Assembly: GCA_035533075.1 (NCBI GenBank)
Contig: DATLUO010000241.1
Location: 1-37,236 of the forward strand
Origin: Pirellulales bacterium
GTDB lineage: Bacteria > Planctomycetota > Planctomycetia > Pirellulales > JAICIG01
Reading direction: 5' to 3'
Length of the DNA stretch: 37,236 nucleotides
In this document: piece by piece, positions 16,181-29,636 of the stretch
How the letters are laid out: each line of letters begins with the position of its first letter
Position numbering within the stretch: position 1 is the first letter of the stretch
Made by a program: the position numbers and the translations under genes
Notes under the pieces: generated by a model
Seen by the model: only the letters and a program-made list of their open reading frames with translations
What the model was told of the DNA's origin: nothing
Databases searched by the model: none

Positions 16181-16663
16181 ATGCCGTATCCCGATCTGGA
16201 TGGTTTTCTGGGAACGCGCGCGTCGTTGATGCTCGACGTGGTCTTTCTGGCGATGTTCGCCGTCTTGCCCGTCATGGCGTGGAGCATCTATTTGGTCAAG
16301 TTCCGGCGACGGTACCTGCTGCACAAGCGGATTCAGCTTGCCTTGGGCCTGGTGCTGCTGGTCGCCGTCGTGCTGTTCGAGGGCGATATGCGCGTCCATG
16401 GCTGGGCGGAGCGCGCCAAACCTTCGCCTTATCACGAGACCTGGGTTCCCTGCTCGCTTTACATTCACCTGCCGTTCGCCGTTTCGACGGCCATCCTCTG
16501 GCTCGTCGTGACGATCCGCGCGGTGCGGCGCTTTCCCTGCCCGCCCGAGCCCAACCAGCACAGCCGCTCGCACGTGGTCTGGGCCAAGCTGGCGGCGATC
16601 GACATGCTCTGCACCGCCCTGACCGGTTGGGTCTTTTATTGGCTGGCGTTCGTGGCCGGCTAG
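16181..16663 (+). CDS. DUF420-like four-helix membrane protein
   Basis: A 160-aa integral membrane protein with four predicted helices at about 15-39, 49-67, 91-113 and 132-157. Histidines lie near membrane edges: H48 (LLHKR), H73, H96 (YIHLPF) and H131 (SRSHVVWAK). This pattern, in particular an HK at the start of helix 2 and a His in helix 3, resembles DUF420 proteins, some of which (the YozB/CtaM group in Bacillus) aid assembly of haem-copper oxidases. No oxidase genes are adjacent, so that role is only a possibility. Start ATG 16181 has no clear ribosome-binding site, but the protein begins sensibly before helix 1. It is divergent from the TetR gene and convergent with leuA. Confidence 0.7.
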   Translation: MPYPDLDGFLGTRASLMLDVVFLAMFAVLPVMAWSIYLVKFRRRYLLHKRIQLALGLVLLVAVVLFEGDMRVHGWAERAKPSPYHETWVPCSLYIHLPFAVSTAILWLVVTIRAVRRFPCPPEPNQHSRSHVVWAKLAAIDMLCTALTGWVFYWLAFVAG

Positions 16664-16725
16664 CAACCTGCCGGCTTTGCTTTCACCAACCGCCGACAGC
16701 CGGGGGTGGCTGGCGGCAGAGCCCA

Positions 16726-16755
16726 GGCGATGCCCCAGCGCACTGGGGCTTCGCC
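16726..16755. terminator. Long hairpin between convergent DUF420-like and leuA genes
   Basis: GGCGA-T-GCCCCAG pairs with CTGGGGC-T-TCGCC around CGCA: 12 paired bases with one T-T mismatch. A second stem CCAGAT/ATCTGG follows at 16760-16784. Placed between two converging genes, they may act as a two-way terminator. The sequence also resembles planctomycete extragenic repeats. Confidence 0.45.
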
Positions 16756-16817
16756 CGGCCCAGATCCAGAAGCTCGCTATCTGGACATGCAGCAATTCAC
16801 GGCTGCCAAAGCGCTTG

Positions 16818-18374
<1,557 letters not shown>

Positions 18375-18408
18375 CGGTCGATGGTCCTGTATTCGAGTGC
18401 TTGATTTG

Positions 18409-18414
18409 ATTCTA
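18409..18414 (-). promoter_or_regulatory. Possible -10 element of leuA
   Basis: TAGAAT on the minus strand, 34 bases before the start codon; weak -35. The GGCCGGTC hairpin lies just upstream. Confidence 0.35.
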
Positions 18415-18425
18415 CCCTGTCTGCA

Positions 18426-18444
18426 GGCCGGTCCTAGACCGGCC
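18426..18444. repeat. Hairpin repeat upstream of leuA
   Basis: GGCCGGTC and GACCGGCC, an 8-bp perfect stem with a 3-base loop. Resembles a planctomycete extragenic repeat; it overlaps the expected leuA promoter region. Confidence 0.55.
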
Positions 18445-18561
18445 CGGGTAGCGCCAACCGCGCCCTCGTCGGCAGCAGGCCGCGCCGGCGGTTGGGCGGC
18501 ACGGCGCCGGCGGAAAACAGGCGAAAATCGAACGGCGAGTGCATTGCAGGAGCTTTTCCGA

Positions 18562-18675
18562 GTAGGTCAGGCTTTCCAGCCTGACGCCCACCGTAGGTCA
18601 GGCTTTCCAGCCTGACGGCCGTCAGGCTGGAAAGCCTGACCTACGGTGGGCGTCAGGCTGGAAAGCCTGACCTAC
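18562..18675. repeat. Axis of symmetry: four copies of a 24-base hairpin repeat
   Basis: Copies at 18562-18585 and 18593-18616 in one direction and, by mirror, at 18621-18644 and 18652-18675 in the other. Each starts GTAG and contains GTCAGGCTTTCCAGCCTGAC, an 8-bp stem with a TTCC loop. The inner copies are separated only by GGCC, the axis. The gene-free span between the two leuA copies, 18375-18862, holds this array, the GGCCGGTC hairpins and the leuA promoters. Confidence 0.9.
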
Positions 18676-18792
18676 TCGGAAAAGCTCCTGCAATGCACTC
18701 GCCGTTCGATTTTCGCCTGTTTTCCGCCGGCGCCGTGCCGCCCAACCGCCGGCGCGGCCTGCTGCCGACGAGGGCGCGGTTGGCGCTACCCG

Positions 18793-18811
18793 GGCCGGTC
18801 TAGGACCGGCC
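18793..18811. repeat. Hairpin repeat upstream of leuA (mirror copy)
   Basis: Reverse complement of the GGCCGGTC/GACCGGCC hairpin at 18426-18444. The mirrored leuA -10 is at 18823-18828. Confidence 0.55.
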
Positions 18812-18862
18812 TGCAGACAGGGTAGAATCAAATCAAGCACTCGAATACAGGACCATCGACCG

Positions 18863-20419
<1,557 letters not shown>

Positions 20420-20481
20420 CAAGCGCTTTGGCAGCCGTGAATTGCTGCATGTCCAGATAGCGAGCTTCTGGATCTGGGCCG

Positions 20482-20511
20482 GGCGAAGCCCCAGTGCGCT
20501 GGGGCATCGCC
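20482..20511. terminator. Convergent-gene hairpin (mirror copy)
   Basis: Mirror of 16726-16755; 12-pair stem with one mismatch between leuA and the DUF420-like gene. Confidence 0.45.
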
Positions 20512-20573
20512 TGGGCTCTGCCGCCAGCCACCCCCGGCTGTCGGCGGTTGGTGAAAGCAAAGCCGGCAGGTTG

Positions 20574-21056
20574 CTAGCCGGCCACGAACGCCAGCCAATA
20601 AAAGACCCAACCGGTCAGGGCGGTGCAGAGCATGTCGATCGCCGCCAGCTTGGCCCAGACCACGTGCGAGCGGCTGTGCTGGTTGGGCTCGGGCGGGCAG
20701 GGAAAGCGCCGCACCGCGCGGATCGTCACGACGAGCCAGAGGATGGCCGTCGAAACGGCGAACGGCAGGTGAATGTAAAGCGAGCAGGGAACCCAGGTCT
20801 CGTGATAAGGCGAAGGTTTGGCGCGCTCCGCCCAGCCATGGACGCGCATATCGCCCTCGAACAGCACGACGGCGACCAGCAGCACCAGGCCCAAGGCAAG
20901 CTGAATCCGCTTGTGCAGCAGGTACCGTCGCCGGAACTTGACCAAATAGATGCTCCACGCCATGACGGGCAAGACGGCGAACATCGCCAGAAAGACCACG
21001 TCGAGCATCAACGACGCGCGCGTTCCCAGAAAACCATCCAGATCGGGATACGGCAT
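20574..21056 (-). CDS. DUF420-like four-helix membrane protein (mirror copy)
   Basis: Identical 160-aa product to 16181-16663, with four membrane helices and histidines H48, H73, H96 and H131. Convergent with the mirrored leuA. Confidence 0.68.
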   Translation of the reverse strand: MPYPDLDGFLGTRASLMLDVVFLAMFAVLPVMAWSIYLVKFRRRYLLHKRIQLALGLVLLVAVVLFEGDMRVHGWAERAKPSPYHETWVPCSLYIHLPFAVSTAILWLVVTIRAVRRFPCPPEPNQHSRSHVVWAKLAAIDMLCTALTGWVFYWLAFVAG

Positions 21057-21228
21057 AAAGGGCGACGGTTACAAAAGTACGGGAAGCAGGGATCGAGCCG
21101 TGCGAGCCGCCAGCTTGGTTGCGGCGCTTCAAACCGCCCGTAGGCTAGTCTAACGAAAAAGCGATTTTCTTGGCAGGCGAGTTTGACGGTCGTTTTCGAT
21201 AACCATGCGGCTTGTCGGGCGCGGATCC

Positions 21229-21249
21229 AGCGGCGTTCGAATCGCCGCT
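21229..21249. repeat. Divergent-spacer hairpin (mirror copy)
   Basis: Mirror of 15988-16008 (AGCGGCG/CGCCGCT). Confidence 0.4.
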
Positions 21250-21288
21250 TTCGGTTTCGGTCGCCATCACGGTTCGCCTGTCAAGCTG

Positions 21289-21294
21289 TATAAT
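21289..21294 (+). promoter_or_regulatory. Likely -10 element of the TetR gene (mirror copy)
   Basis: TATAAT, 44 bases before the TetR start at 21338. Confidence 0.45.
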
Positions 21295-21337
21295 GTAGCA
21301 CTCGATAAATAATTGACGGGGCGAGAGGAAGCGGTGG

Positions 21338-21928
21338 ATGCCCCGAGGGCGGCCGAGAAAATTCGACCTCGATGCGGCACTCGATGCGGCGCTGTTGATC
21401 TTCTGGCGGCATGGCTACGAAGGCGCGTCGCTGGCCGGGGCGATGGGCGTGAATATGCCCAGTCTGTACGCCGCTTTCGGCAATAAGGAAGCCCTGTTCC
21501 ACAAAGCCCTCGATCGCTATCTCGAAAAGCCGGCTTCCTACCTGCCGCGAGCCCTGCAAGAACCGACCGCACGCCGCGCTGCCGAAGCGCTGTTCCGCGG
21601 CGCGATCGACATGGCCATGAACCCGCGCCACCCCGACGGCTGTTTGCTCGTACAGGGGGCGCTGGTCTCGGGACCCGGCGCCGAGTCGATTCGGCGGCAA
21701 CTCAGCCTGACTCGGGCTGCGGCCGAGGCCGCGGTCCGCCGCCGCTTCGGGCACGCGATCGCCGAGGCCGACCTGCCGGCAAGCGCCGATGCCGCGATCC
21801 TGGCTCGCTACATCATTACCGTGATCTGGGGCCTTTCGGTGCAGGCCGCCGGCGGCGCCACCCGCGCTCAACTGAGCGAAGTCGCCGAGTTCGCACTGCG
21901 CGCCTGGCCGGAAACGTCCGGCGCGTAA
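21338..21928 (+). CDS. TetR/AcrR family regulator (mirror copy)
   Basis: Identical 196-aa product to 15309-15899. AGGAAG at 21326-21331 precedes the ATG by six bases. N-terminal helix-turn-helix, helical ligand domain; tail-to-tail with the hydrolase remnant. Confidence 0.9.
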   Translation: MPRGRPRKFDLDAALDAALLIFWRHGYEGASLAGAMGVNMPSLYAAFGNKEALFHKALDRYLEKPASYLPRALQEPTARRAAEALFRGAIDMAMNPRHPDGCLLVQGALVSGPGAESIRRQLSLTRAAAEAAVRRRFGHAIAEADLPASADAAILARYIITVIWGLSVQAAGGATRAQLSEVAEFALRAWPETSGA

Positions 21929-21936
21929 CCCGGAAT

Positions 21937-22196
21937 TCAGTTCGCGTCGAGCAATCGGGATCGATCGCCGACCAGCGAATGTTGCGAAAGAAAACTCCAA
22001 ATTCGCGAGTTGTGCGCCGGCGACCATTGGTGGCCCCAGCCGGGAATGGAAACGAATTCGACCGTGCGGCCTTCGACGCGATAACATTCGGCGTCCGCAC
22101 GCATGACGGAGCAAGCGAAATCGTCTTCGCCGACGAGCAGCAACTGGATTTTGCAACGGCGCAGAGATTACTCGACGGGGCGTTTTTGTCGTACAA
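21937..22196 (-). pseudogene. Alpha/beta-hydrolase C-terminal remnant (mirror copy)
   Basis: Mirror of 15041-15300, with the same VGEDDF and PGWGHQW motifs and the same frameshift. Identical damage in both arms means the decay predates, or is independent of, the doubling. Confidence 0.43.
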
Positions 22197-22255
22197 TGGA
22201 CCCCCCTGAGCAAAGCCCGCCTTTTACGGCCGACGAACTAAAAATCGCAGAGAAC

Positions 22256-25200
22256 ATGGCCCACGCACATTCGCATTCAACGTCGAAGTTCCGTTTCGCT
22301 TTTGCCGTGCTGGCGACGGCGAACCTGCTCTTTATCTTTCAGATCGCAAACACGCTGGCCCAAAACGCACCCGCGGCCGAAGAAGCTGCCGCCGGCCAGG
22401 TCGCCGCCATCCAGCAGCGGTTTCAAACGCAAATCCAGCCGCTGATCCAAAAACACTGCCTGCGCTGCCACAACCTCGACAAGATGAAGTCGGGCATTCG
22501 CGTCGATCACCTGGACGGCTCGCTGGAAGGCCGGCGAGCGTTCCTTTGGAAAGCGATTCGCGAGCAACTGACCGACGAAACGATGCCGCCCGAGGACGAA
22601 CCCCAGCCGACCGCCGACGAGCGGCAACTGCTCGCGGGCTGGATCGACGACGCGCTGGTCATGGTCCGCTCGCGCAAGCAGGCCAAGAACGGTTCCGTGC
22701 GGCGGCTAACCGTCTCGCAATATCGCAACACGCTGCGAGATCTTTTGGCAATCGAAGACGATTTGACCGAAGTGCTGCCGCCCGACGCGGTCTCCAAAGA
22801 AGGGTTCTTGAATAACGGCCGGACGATGTTGCTCTCGCCGTTGTTGGTCGAAGCTTATTTCAGCATCGCGGAGAAGGCCCTTGATCGCTCGATCGTCGAC
22901 GAGGCCTCGCCGCCCGAGATTCAAAACTTCCGCATGGATCTGGGGGAGAAAATCAACCCCGAGCCGTGTCCCGACAAGTTGATCCTCGGCGCCCTCAGCC
23001 ATCTGCTCAAGAACGACGACTTCAAAGTCGCTCAGTTGCAACCCACGAAGCCGTTCGCGTACCAGCCGTTCGTGATGCGAAGCAAGTACCGCTTCATCGA
23101 AGGCTATCAGGGCAACGACACGGTGCGCGGCTGGCGCGAGTACGACAGCATTTATCACGCAGTCTTCGCCTGCATGCGCGGCTCGGACGGCTATCCCAAA
23201 GGCCTGGCGTATCAGACGGTTCCCGAGGGCCTGTTGCTGCGGCCGGCGATTCCCAGCGACGAGTTGTTTCAGGTCGACAGCACTTACGGGCCGAAGGCCA
23301 ACTTCAAAATCTCGCTCCGCGAGCTGCCCGATCTGGGCCGGTTTCGCGTGACGATCAAGGCCGCCAAATATGACGACGGCCTGCTGCTCGATCCCGGCGC
23401 CGCCAGCAGCGATGCGTCGTCGCCCGGGGCTGTCGCGGTCGAAGATCTCACGCAGCCGCAAACGGTCGCGATCGAATCGGCGGGCATCTATCAGGTCGAT
23501 GCGCAATTGAAGACGAACGGCGCCGAATCAATGGAGGGCCGGGCGCCCCCGCCCGGCGCGGCAGTCACGGGCGAGGGCGCCCGTGCCTCCATGAAGCCGC
23601 AGGTCCTGACGCTCAGCCTGGGCCAGCGGCGCTTTTCCGGAACGCTTCATCAACCGGCGTTTCTGCTCGTCCGATTACCGGCCGGTCCGCTGGCTGTGGC
23701 CGCTGAATACGGCGGCAAGCCGGCGCCGTTGCGCATCCTCTTCACGCCCTTGGAGGAAACGCACGAGCTGGCCCGACGCTTCGCGATCTTCGAAAACCGC
23801 TCGCCGCGAATCGGCGTTCATCTCGGCTTGCGGCGCGATTGCGGCAGCACGCTCGCGCCGGTCGGCGATGCGCAAACGGCGGCGTCCTCGGAGCTGAAGG
23901 ACTACGTGTTCGAAGGCGCCATCGCCAACTTTCCCAGCCCCGACGTGGAGAAAGACAACGTCAACTACCTGGCCGGCATCCGCGAAATCGGCGTCCGTAG
24001 CGAATACACCGACGGCCGCGACATGCCGCGGTTGCTCGTCCGTTCCGTGGACTTCGAAGGGCCGTTCTATGACGCCTGGCCGCCGGCCACGCACGGCAAC
24101 ATCTTTATTGACTCGGAACACAAATCCGAGCCGGCCGTCTACGCGGGCGAAATCCTGCGTTCGTTCGCCACGCGGGCCTTCCGCCGGCCAGTCTCAGAGC
24201 AGGAACAAGCGGCGCTGTTCGCCGTGTGGCAAGATTCGTTCGCGCGGACGAACGAATTCCGGCAAAGCGTCAAAGACGCGCTGCTGGTCGCGCTGACTTC
24301 ACCGCAATTCCTGTTCCTGATCGAAAACAGCAAGAGCCCCGAGGCAGAGCCTCTCGACCCGTTCGAGTTGGCCTCGAAACTCTCTTATTTCCTCTGGAAC
24401 ACGACGCCCGACGAGCGGCTGCTGTCGCTGGCCGCAGCCGGGCGGTTGCACGATTCGCTCGACGCCGAGACCGAACGCATGATCCAGGACCCGCGGTTCG
24501 ACCAGTTCGCCCGCGAGTTCGCTTCGCAGTGGCTGAACCTCGACAAGCTCGACGTCGTCGAGACCGATCGCCAGCGTTATCCGAGGCTGACCCGCCACGC
24601 CAAGACGCACTTGCGGCAAGAGCCGGTGGAGTTTCTCGCGCATCTCGTGCGTCACAATCTCCCGCTTAAAAACCTCGTGCAATCCGACTTCATCGTGGCC
24701 GACGAGGTCGTCGCCAGCTACTACGGCCTGGCCGATCGCACCGAGCGCGGCTTCGAGTTCGTGGAGATCAAACACGAGCATGCGAACCTGGGCGGCGTGC
24801 TGGCCCAGGCCGGAATTCTCGCGGGACTGTCGGACGGCCGGGAAGCGAACCCCGTCAAACGCGGCGCCTGGCTGGCGCGGAAGATCATCGCCGAGCCGCC
24901 CGACGATCCGCCGCCCAACGTGCCCGTTCTGCCGCAGGACGACGGCGCGCAGCTCACGCTCCGCCAGAAGCTCGAACGGCATCGTAATCAGGAAGGCTGC
25001 GCCAAGTGTCATTCAGGCATCGACCCCTGGGGGCTGCCGTTGGAGCAGTTCGACGCCGGCGGGCTGTTCAAGAGCGGGCAAGCGGTCGACGCCCGATCGA
25101 CGCTGCCCGACGGCACGGAGATCGCCGACGCCCGCGGCTTGCGCGAGTACCTGGCCGAAGAGCGGCTCGATCAGGTGGCGTTCAGCTTTCTCAAGCACCT

Positions 25201-25345
25201 GGCCGGCTACGCCGCGGGCCGCAGCCTGAGCTACCAGGAACTTGAATTCCTCAAGGAAGAGGGGCTAAAATCAAAGCCCGCCGGTTACCGCCTGCAAGAC
25301 CTCATCCGGTTCGTCGTTCAAAGCGAGTTGTTCCTGGAGAAGTAG
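22256..25345 (+). CDS. DUF1587/1595/1592/1588/1585 di-haem protein (mirror copy)
   Basis: Identical 1029-aa product to 11892-14981. Haem motifs CLRCH at 68-72 and CAKCH at 915-919, signal peptide at the start, and the repeat-encoded stretch at 426-446. The ATG at 22256 follows the putative -10 TACAAT at 22192-22197. First gene of the operon with DUF1552. Confidence 0.92.
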   Translation: MAHAHSHSTSKFRFAFAVLATANLLFIFQIANTLAQNAPAAEEAAAGQVAAIQQRFQTQIQPLIQKHCLRCHNLDKMKSGIRVDHLDGSLEGRRAFLWKAIREQLTDETMPPEDEPQPTADERQLLAGWIDDALVMVRSRKQAKNGSVRRLTVSQYRNTLRDLLAIEDDLTEVLPPDAVSKEGFLNNGRTMLLSPLLVEAYFSIAEKALDRSIVDEASPPEIQNFRMDLGEKINPEPCPDKLILGALSHLLKNDDFKVAQLQPTKPFAYQPFVMRSKYRFIEGYQGNDTVRGWREYDSIYHAVFACMRGSDGYPKGLAYQTVPEGLLLRPAIPSDELFQVDSTYGPKANFKISLRELPDLGRFRVTIKAAKYDDGLLLDPGAASSDASSPGAVAVEDLTQPQTVAIESAGIYQVDAQLKTNGAESMEGRAPPPGAAVTGEGARASMKPQVLTLSLGQRRFSGTLHQPAFLLVRLPAGPLAVAAEYGGKPAPLRILFTPLEETHELARRFAIFENRSPRIGVHLGLRRDCGSTLAPVGDAQTAASSELKDYVFEGAIANFPSPDVEKDNVNYLAGIREIGVRSEYTDGRDMPRLLVRSVDFEGPFYDAWPPATHGNIFIDSEHKSEPAVYAGEILRSFATRAFRRPVSEQEQAALFAVWQDSFARTNEFRQSVKDALLVALTSPQFLFLIENSKSPEAEPLDPFELASKLSYFLWNTTPDERLLSLAAAGRLHDSLDAETERMIQDPRFDQFAREFASQWLNLDKLDVVETDRQRYPRLTRHAKTHLRQEPVEFLAHLVRHNLPLKNLVQSDFIVADEVVASYYGLADRTERGFEFVEIKHEHANLGGVLAQAGILAGLSDGREANPVKRGAWLARKIIAEPPDDPPPNVPVLPQDDGAQLTLRQKLERHRNQEGCAKCHSGIDPWGLPLEQFDAGGLFKSGQAVDARSTLPDGTEIADARGLREYLAEERLDQVAFSFLKHLAGYAAGRSLSYQELEFLKEEGLKSKPAGYRLQDLIRFVVQSELFLEK
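23531..23592. repeat. Three-way-junction repeat in the DUF1592-group gene (mirror copy)
   Basis: Mirror of 13645-13706. In this orientation the element reads in the sense direction: ATGGAGG at 23531, hairpins at 23539-23556 and 23566-23585, CCTCCAT ending at 23592. Confidence 0.7.
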
Positions 25346-25381
25346 CGGTCTGCACGCTGCCGATATCTTTATTAACGAGGA

Positions 25382-26728
25382 ATGCTTGTGCCTGCACCCG
25401 CGAAGCTCGATCGTCGTTCCGTGCTCAAAGGCTTGGCCGGCGTTTCGTTGGCGCTGCCCGTGTTGGACGCGATGGGCGACGAGGTTGCAGGGCAGATTCC
25501 CCGGCGATTCTGCGCCCTCTACACGGCCAACGGCATGTCGCTGCCGAGGCCGCAGCACGCGATCGACGACTGGAGCTGGTTCCCGAGGGCCGAGCAGAAC
25601 GGCCAGTTCGTGTTCGGCAAATCGACCGAACCGCTGGCGCCGTTTCGCAATCAATTGAGCTTCCTGGGCGGGCTGTACCACCCGAGCGGTCCCAAGGCCG
25701 ACCCGCACGTCTGCTCCGACATGTGGCTCACCGGCGCCCCGCTGCACAATCCCAAGCCGGGCGCTTACAACTCGGTGGCGCTCGACCAGGCCGTCGCGCT
25801 CTACACCAAGCAATACTGCCGCCAGCCTTCGCTGGTGTTGTCGATCGACGCCGGCACAGGCTTTCTGTCGCGCACCGGCACGATTTCGTACAGCCTGGAA
25901 GGCAAGCCGATCCCGGCCGAGAACAGTCCCCGCCGGGTGTTCGATCGCCTGTTTCGCGGCGACCGGGCGTCGCTCGAATCGCGGCGCGATCAACTCCAGC
26001 GGCGCATCCGCCTGGTCGACGCCGTGCTCGAAAGCGCTCGCTCGCTCGATAAGCGGCTGGGCAACTCCGACCGCGAGAAGATGGATCAGTACCTGACCTC
26101 GCTCGACGAAGTCGAATCGCGGCTGACCGCTTCGGAGAAATGGATCGACATCCCGCTGAAAGCCCAGGACTACTCGCACCTCAATCTCGACGCCTCTCCC
26201 GAGGGCGAACCGCGCGAGTATTACCGCAACATGTTCGATTTGATCGCCTTGGCCTTCGACGCCGACATCACGCGCAGCGTGGCGTTCATGCTGAATCGCG
26301 AAGACGGCATGGGCATCAGCGATACTTTCCCGCTGAAGCTCGGCCTGAGCCGCACGCACCACAGCCTGTCGCACGCCGAGGACAAGGACGGCCAGTTGAA
26401 TTTCGCCAAGTACGACTTGTTCCTGAGCGAGCAACTGGCGTACTTCTTCGCGCGACTGCAAGAGTTCCGCGATAAGAGCGGCCCGGTGCTGGACAACAGC
26501 ATCGTGCTCTTCGGCAGCGGCGCCAGCACCACGCACAACCCGAGGAATCTTCCCACCCTGATCGCCGGCGGGGCGAATATGGGGCTCAAGCACGGCGTCT
26601 ACTGGCGCCGCGACGAAACGCGGATGTCGAACGTGTTTCTCAGCATCCTGCACTCGCTGGGCATCGAGCAAGAGTCGTTTTCCGACAGCACGGGCGTCGT
26701 CGGCGATTCGATCTTCTCGCGCGTGTAA
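25382..26728 (+). CDS. DUF1552 family Tat-exported protein (mirror copy)
   Basis: Identical 448-aa product to 10509-11855, with twin-arginine signal (R11-R12). It starts 36 bases after the di-haem gene. AGGA at 25378-25381 fits the GTG at 25388 better than the ATG at 25382. Confidence 0.91.
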   Translation: MLVPAPAKLDRRSVLKGLAGVSLALPVLDAMGDEVAGQIPRRFCALYTANGMSLPRPQHAIDDWSWFPRAEQNGQFVFGKSTEPLAPFRNQLSFLGGLYHPSGPKADPHVCSDMWLTGAPLHNPKPGAYNSVALDQAVALYTKQYCRQPSLVLSIDAGTGFLSRTGTISYSLEGKPIPAENSPRRVFDRLFRGDRASLESRRDQLQRRIRLVDAVLESARSLDKRLGNSDREKMDQYLTSLDEVESRLTASEKWIDIPLKAQDYSHLNLDASPEGEPREYYRNMFDLIALAFDADITRSVAFMLNREDGMGISDTFPLKLGLSRTHHSLSHAEDKDGQLNFAKYDLFLSEQLAYFFARLQEFRDKSGPVLDNSIVLFGSGASTTHNPRNLPTLIAGGANMGLKHGVYWRRDETRMSNVFLSILHSLGIEQESFSDSTGVVGDSIFSRV

Positions 26729-26757
26729 GCTCTTCGCGGCAAAGCGCGCAGAAACCT

Positions 26758-26777
26758 AACCGGCTCCTAACCCGGTT
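26758..26777 (+). terminator. Hairpin after DUF1552 (mirror copy)
   Basis: Mirror of 10460-10479 (AACCGG/CCGGTT). Confidence 0.35.
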
Positions 26778-26995
26778 TGTTGATCGGCCCGGGTATCGTG
26801 TTGACGTAAGCCGCTATGCCAACCGGGCGCGTCGGCTCGGTCGCCCTTGCTGTCGGCAGATGCTTGGCACGCGAATTGCTACCTATTGCATGGACGATGG
26901 ACCGATGGAGTGACGCAGTTCGGCGCCACAGGCCGTCGCCGGGGATTCAACAACGAAAGCAGGCGGTAACTCAGAAATGGAGCAACGTGGCAGCG

Positions 26996-27124
26996 ATGAA
27001 TGAGGATCAGGACTTACGTCAACCGAACGTGTTCTTTCAAGTCGCTTTGTGGCTCGTCGCAGGTATTGCGATTGGCAGTCTGCTTTGGATGCCGTTGTTC
27101 CGGCACGTACTTTCGGGCGAATAG
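26996..27124 (+). CDS. 42-aa putative membrane protein (mirror copy)
   Basis: Identical to the product at 10113-10241: one hydrophobic helix at about 12-36 after a polar start. The flanking stretches hold no other gene I can support. Confidence 0.38.
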   Translation: MNEDQDLRQPNVFFQVALWLVAGIAIGSLLWMPLFRHVLSGE

Positions 27125-27350
27125 GCCTCGCAAGCCGGTCGGGCGAGCGTTTGTCGAAAGCCTCGGCAAATTCGCAGCGATTGCTCAAAAACACGGCGCC
27201 TTTCGGTCGGGCTTGCGGAAAAACGCAAGTCGTCAAAAGCACGACCGATGCCGTGAATGTGGTAAACCGCAGCGCGGAAAGAAGACTGCAGAAGCCGAGC
27301 AATCTCCCTTGGATTGGCCGAACGACCACCGAGGCGGTAATCCCCGGCGT

Positions 27351-28733
27351 CTACAGACACCGCCGCACCAGCGGGGCGACGAATCGCAACGGCTCCATGT
27401 TCAAGATCTGGCCGGCCGAGGCGCCCGGAAAGCGCCTGCCCTCGGCCCGATCGCGGCCGTCCGAGCCGATGTGATAACTGCCCCGCATGTGGTCGCGGAT
27501 CGAGGACTCGACCCAGGCGGCGATCTCCGGGGCATTGATGATGACGCCCGTTTCGGTGTTGAGATACTCCGCGCGAGGATCGAAATTGTATGAACCGACG
27601 AAGGCGATCGAGCCGTCGAAGACGGCCGACTTGGCGTGCAAGTGACGATCGTCGCCGGCCAACTCCCAGACGTCGACGCCGCGCGGCAGCAGAAAGCATT
27701 GTTTCTGGTTGGTAAAGCCGGCCGTGAGCGTGCGGTGATCGGTCGTTTCCAGCGAATTGGTCAATACCCGCACTTGCACGCCGCGGGCGATGGCGCCGGC
27801 CAGCGCGCGTTTCAAGCGGCTCGACATCAGGAAGTAGGGCGTTTCGAACAGGATGCTCGAGCGGGCGCCGTCGATGAGGTCGATCAGTTGCCGGCTGATG
27901 CCGCGCGGATGTCCCTTGCGCCCGCACGGATCGAAGACGAACCGCAGGCACTCCGTCTGGCGCGTGCCGGCGGCCGACCAATCGGTTTCCGTCTCGCCGA
28001 GAATCGGCTGGCAGCCGACGGCAACGTCGCTAGCCGCCTCGAGCCAAAGTCGGGCCGCCTCCTGCGGCGAGAGCGGGCCGGTGACCTGGCGGACGCCGAC
28101 TTTGGTCAAATCGAGCGAGCTGCGCTCGCGTCGCCGGTGCGGCTGGCGACCGAGATCGGGCGGCGCAACTTCGGCGCAGGTCCACAGGCATTCGAAGTAC
28201 CTTTGCACCTGCCGGGCCGTCGGGCCGCGCAGATAGGCGTCGCGATCGACGAAGTTGATCTCGGCCAAGCCGAAATGCGGTTCGCGAATATTGCGGCTGC
28301 CGACGATCAGATGCTTGCCGTCGACGACCAGCGTCTTGTCGTGCATGCGGTAGTTGATCCACAGCGGATGACGCAGACCGACCGGGTGATATTCCCTGAT
28401 CTCGACGCCCGAGCGAATCAGCAGGGCCTCGACTTCCAGGGGCACGTCGTTGTGTTCGGCGTCGACGACCAACCGCACTCGCACGCCGCGCCGGGCGGCC
28501 GCTTCGAGCCGCGAGAGGAACATCGCCCCGATCCGGTCGTTGCCGATCCAATAATACGACGTCTCGATCGAGACGGTCGCCTGGTCGATGAGGTCGACGC
28601 GGGCCTGGGCCGCCTCGTGGTCGGACGCCAGTAGTCGAAACGCGTCGGCCGGCGCGCTTCGCGCCAGCGAGACGACGATTGCCAGCGCCCCAAACGACCA
28701 AGCCCCGAGAGACCAACGCGGCATGAACCACAT
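27351..28733 (-). CDS. Exported phospholipase D-fold protein (mirror copy)
   Basis: Identical 460-aa product to 8504-9886, both HKD motifs intact (H131/K133, H366/K368), signal peptide at the N-terminus. Confidence 0.86.
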   Translation of the reverse strand: MWFMPRWSLGAWSFGALAIVVSLARSAPADAFRLLASDHEAAQARVDLIDQATVSIETSYYWIGNDRIGAMFLSRLEAAARRGVRVRLVVDAEHNDVPLEVEALLIRSGVEIREYHPVGLRHPLWINYRMHDKTLVVDGKHLIVGSRNIREPHFGLAEINFVDRDAYLRGPTARQVQRYFECLWTCAEVAPPDLGRQPHRRRERSSLDLTKVGVRQVTGPLSPQEAARLWLEAASDVAVGCQPILGETETDWSAAGTRQTECLRFVFDPCGRKGHPRGISRQLIDLIDGARSSILFETPYFLMSSRLKRALAGAIARGVQVRVLTNSLETTDHRTLTAGFTNQKQCFLLPRGVDVWELAGDDRHLHAKSAVFDGSIAFVGSYNFDPRAEYLNTETGVIINAPEIAAWVESSIRDHMRGSYHIGSDGRDRAEGRRFPGASAGQILNMEPLRFVAPLVRRCL

Positions 28734-28798
28734 CCGTCCTACAAACGTTCTATTTCTCCGCGTCTCGCGAAGATTCAAGCGGCGATTTTGGCGGGGGC

Positions 28799-28893
28799 GA
28801 GCCACGGATCGAACACGGATCGAACACGGATCGGACACGGTTTTTCCGACTCTGTTTTTCATCCGTGATCCATCTGTGTTTCATCCGTGGCTC
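28799..28893. repeat. CACGGAT-type inverted repeat (mirror copy)
   Basis: Mirror of 8344-8438, lying in the gene-free region 28734-29189. Confidence 0.65.
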
Positions 28894-29189
28894 AATGGGT
28901 TGCGGCCGAAGATCGCGCTGGGACGTTCCACTGAGCCGATTTTCCCTGTCCGTTTCCTTCGGCAATTCCCGCCGGGTCCGGCGGACGGACCGCGCGTGAG
29001 GGAAAAAGCCTGGAGGATAGTTCGGCTTTTCGGCGATCGGGCCGCGACGCGTCGGCGGACTTTTTTCGCAGAGGCCAAGGGCGAGTCGAACGCGCTAGCG
29101 CGGCGCACGCCTCGCAATCGGCAAGGTTTTCCTCCCGCGCGCGGCGGCGGGATTGCCACGCGCCGATTGCGCAAGAATTCCGGGCCGCG

Positions 29190-29636
29190 TCAAACCGAGG
29201 GCAGAATCAGGTCGGCGTGCAGATACCGCCTGAGCTGTCGCACGACCGTCAAGAACTTGTCGGTGTCGACCGGCTTGGTGATGAAGCAATCGATGCCGAG
29301 CAATTCGCTTTGCAGGCGGTCTTCTTCGTCGTCCGAATTGGTCATCACGACGACCGGAATGGATCGCAACGAGTCGTCGGCCTTGACCTCGGCCAGCACC
29401 TCGCGGCCGTCTTTCTTGGGCAGGCAGAGATCGAGCAAAATCAGGTCAGGACGGGGCGCCCTGGCAAACTTACCCTCTCGGCGAAGAAATTCCATCGCCT
29501 CGATGCCATCGCGGATCAGCGTCAAGCGGTGCTGAATCAGGCCCTTGCGGAGCGCCGCGATCGTCACGCGAGCATCGACCAGGCCATCTTCGACCAACAG
29601 TATCTCCATCGGGCGACCAATCGTCTGGCTACACAT
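29190..29636 (-). CDS. Rcp1-like response regulator (mirror copy)
   Basis: Identical 148-aa receiver to 7601-8047; phosphoacceptor D69, switch T99, K121. Confidence 0.91.
   Translation of the reverse strand: MCSQTIGRPMEILLVEDGLVDARVTIAALRKGLIQHRLTLIRDGIEAMEFLRREGKFARAPRPDLILLDLCLPKKDGREVLAEVKADDSLRSIPVVVMTNSDDEEDRLQSELLGIDCFITKPVDTDKFLTVVRQLRRYLHADLILPSV

Noticed and set aside
18562-18675. A hairpin telomere of a linear replicon
   Set aside because: Possible in principle, but the axis sits in a multi-copy-type extragenic repeat and no protelomerase or replication gene is present, so an artefact is the better explanation.
18375-18862. A genuine divergent pair of leuA genes sharing one regulatory region
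   Set aside because: The symmetry continues for the full 18.6 kb on both sides, so the arrangement is a consequence of the palindrome, not a local gene duplication.
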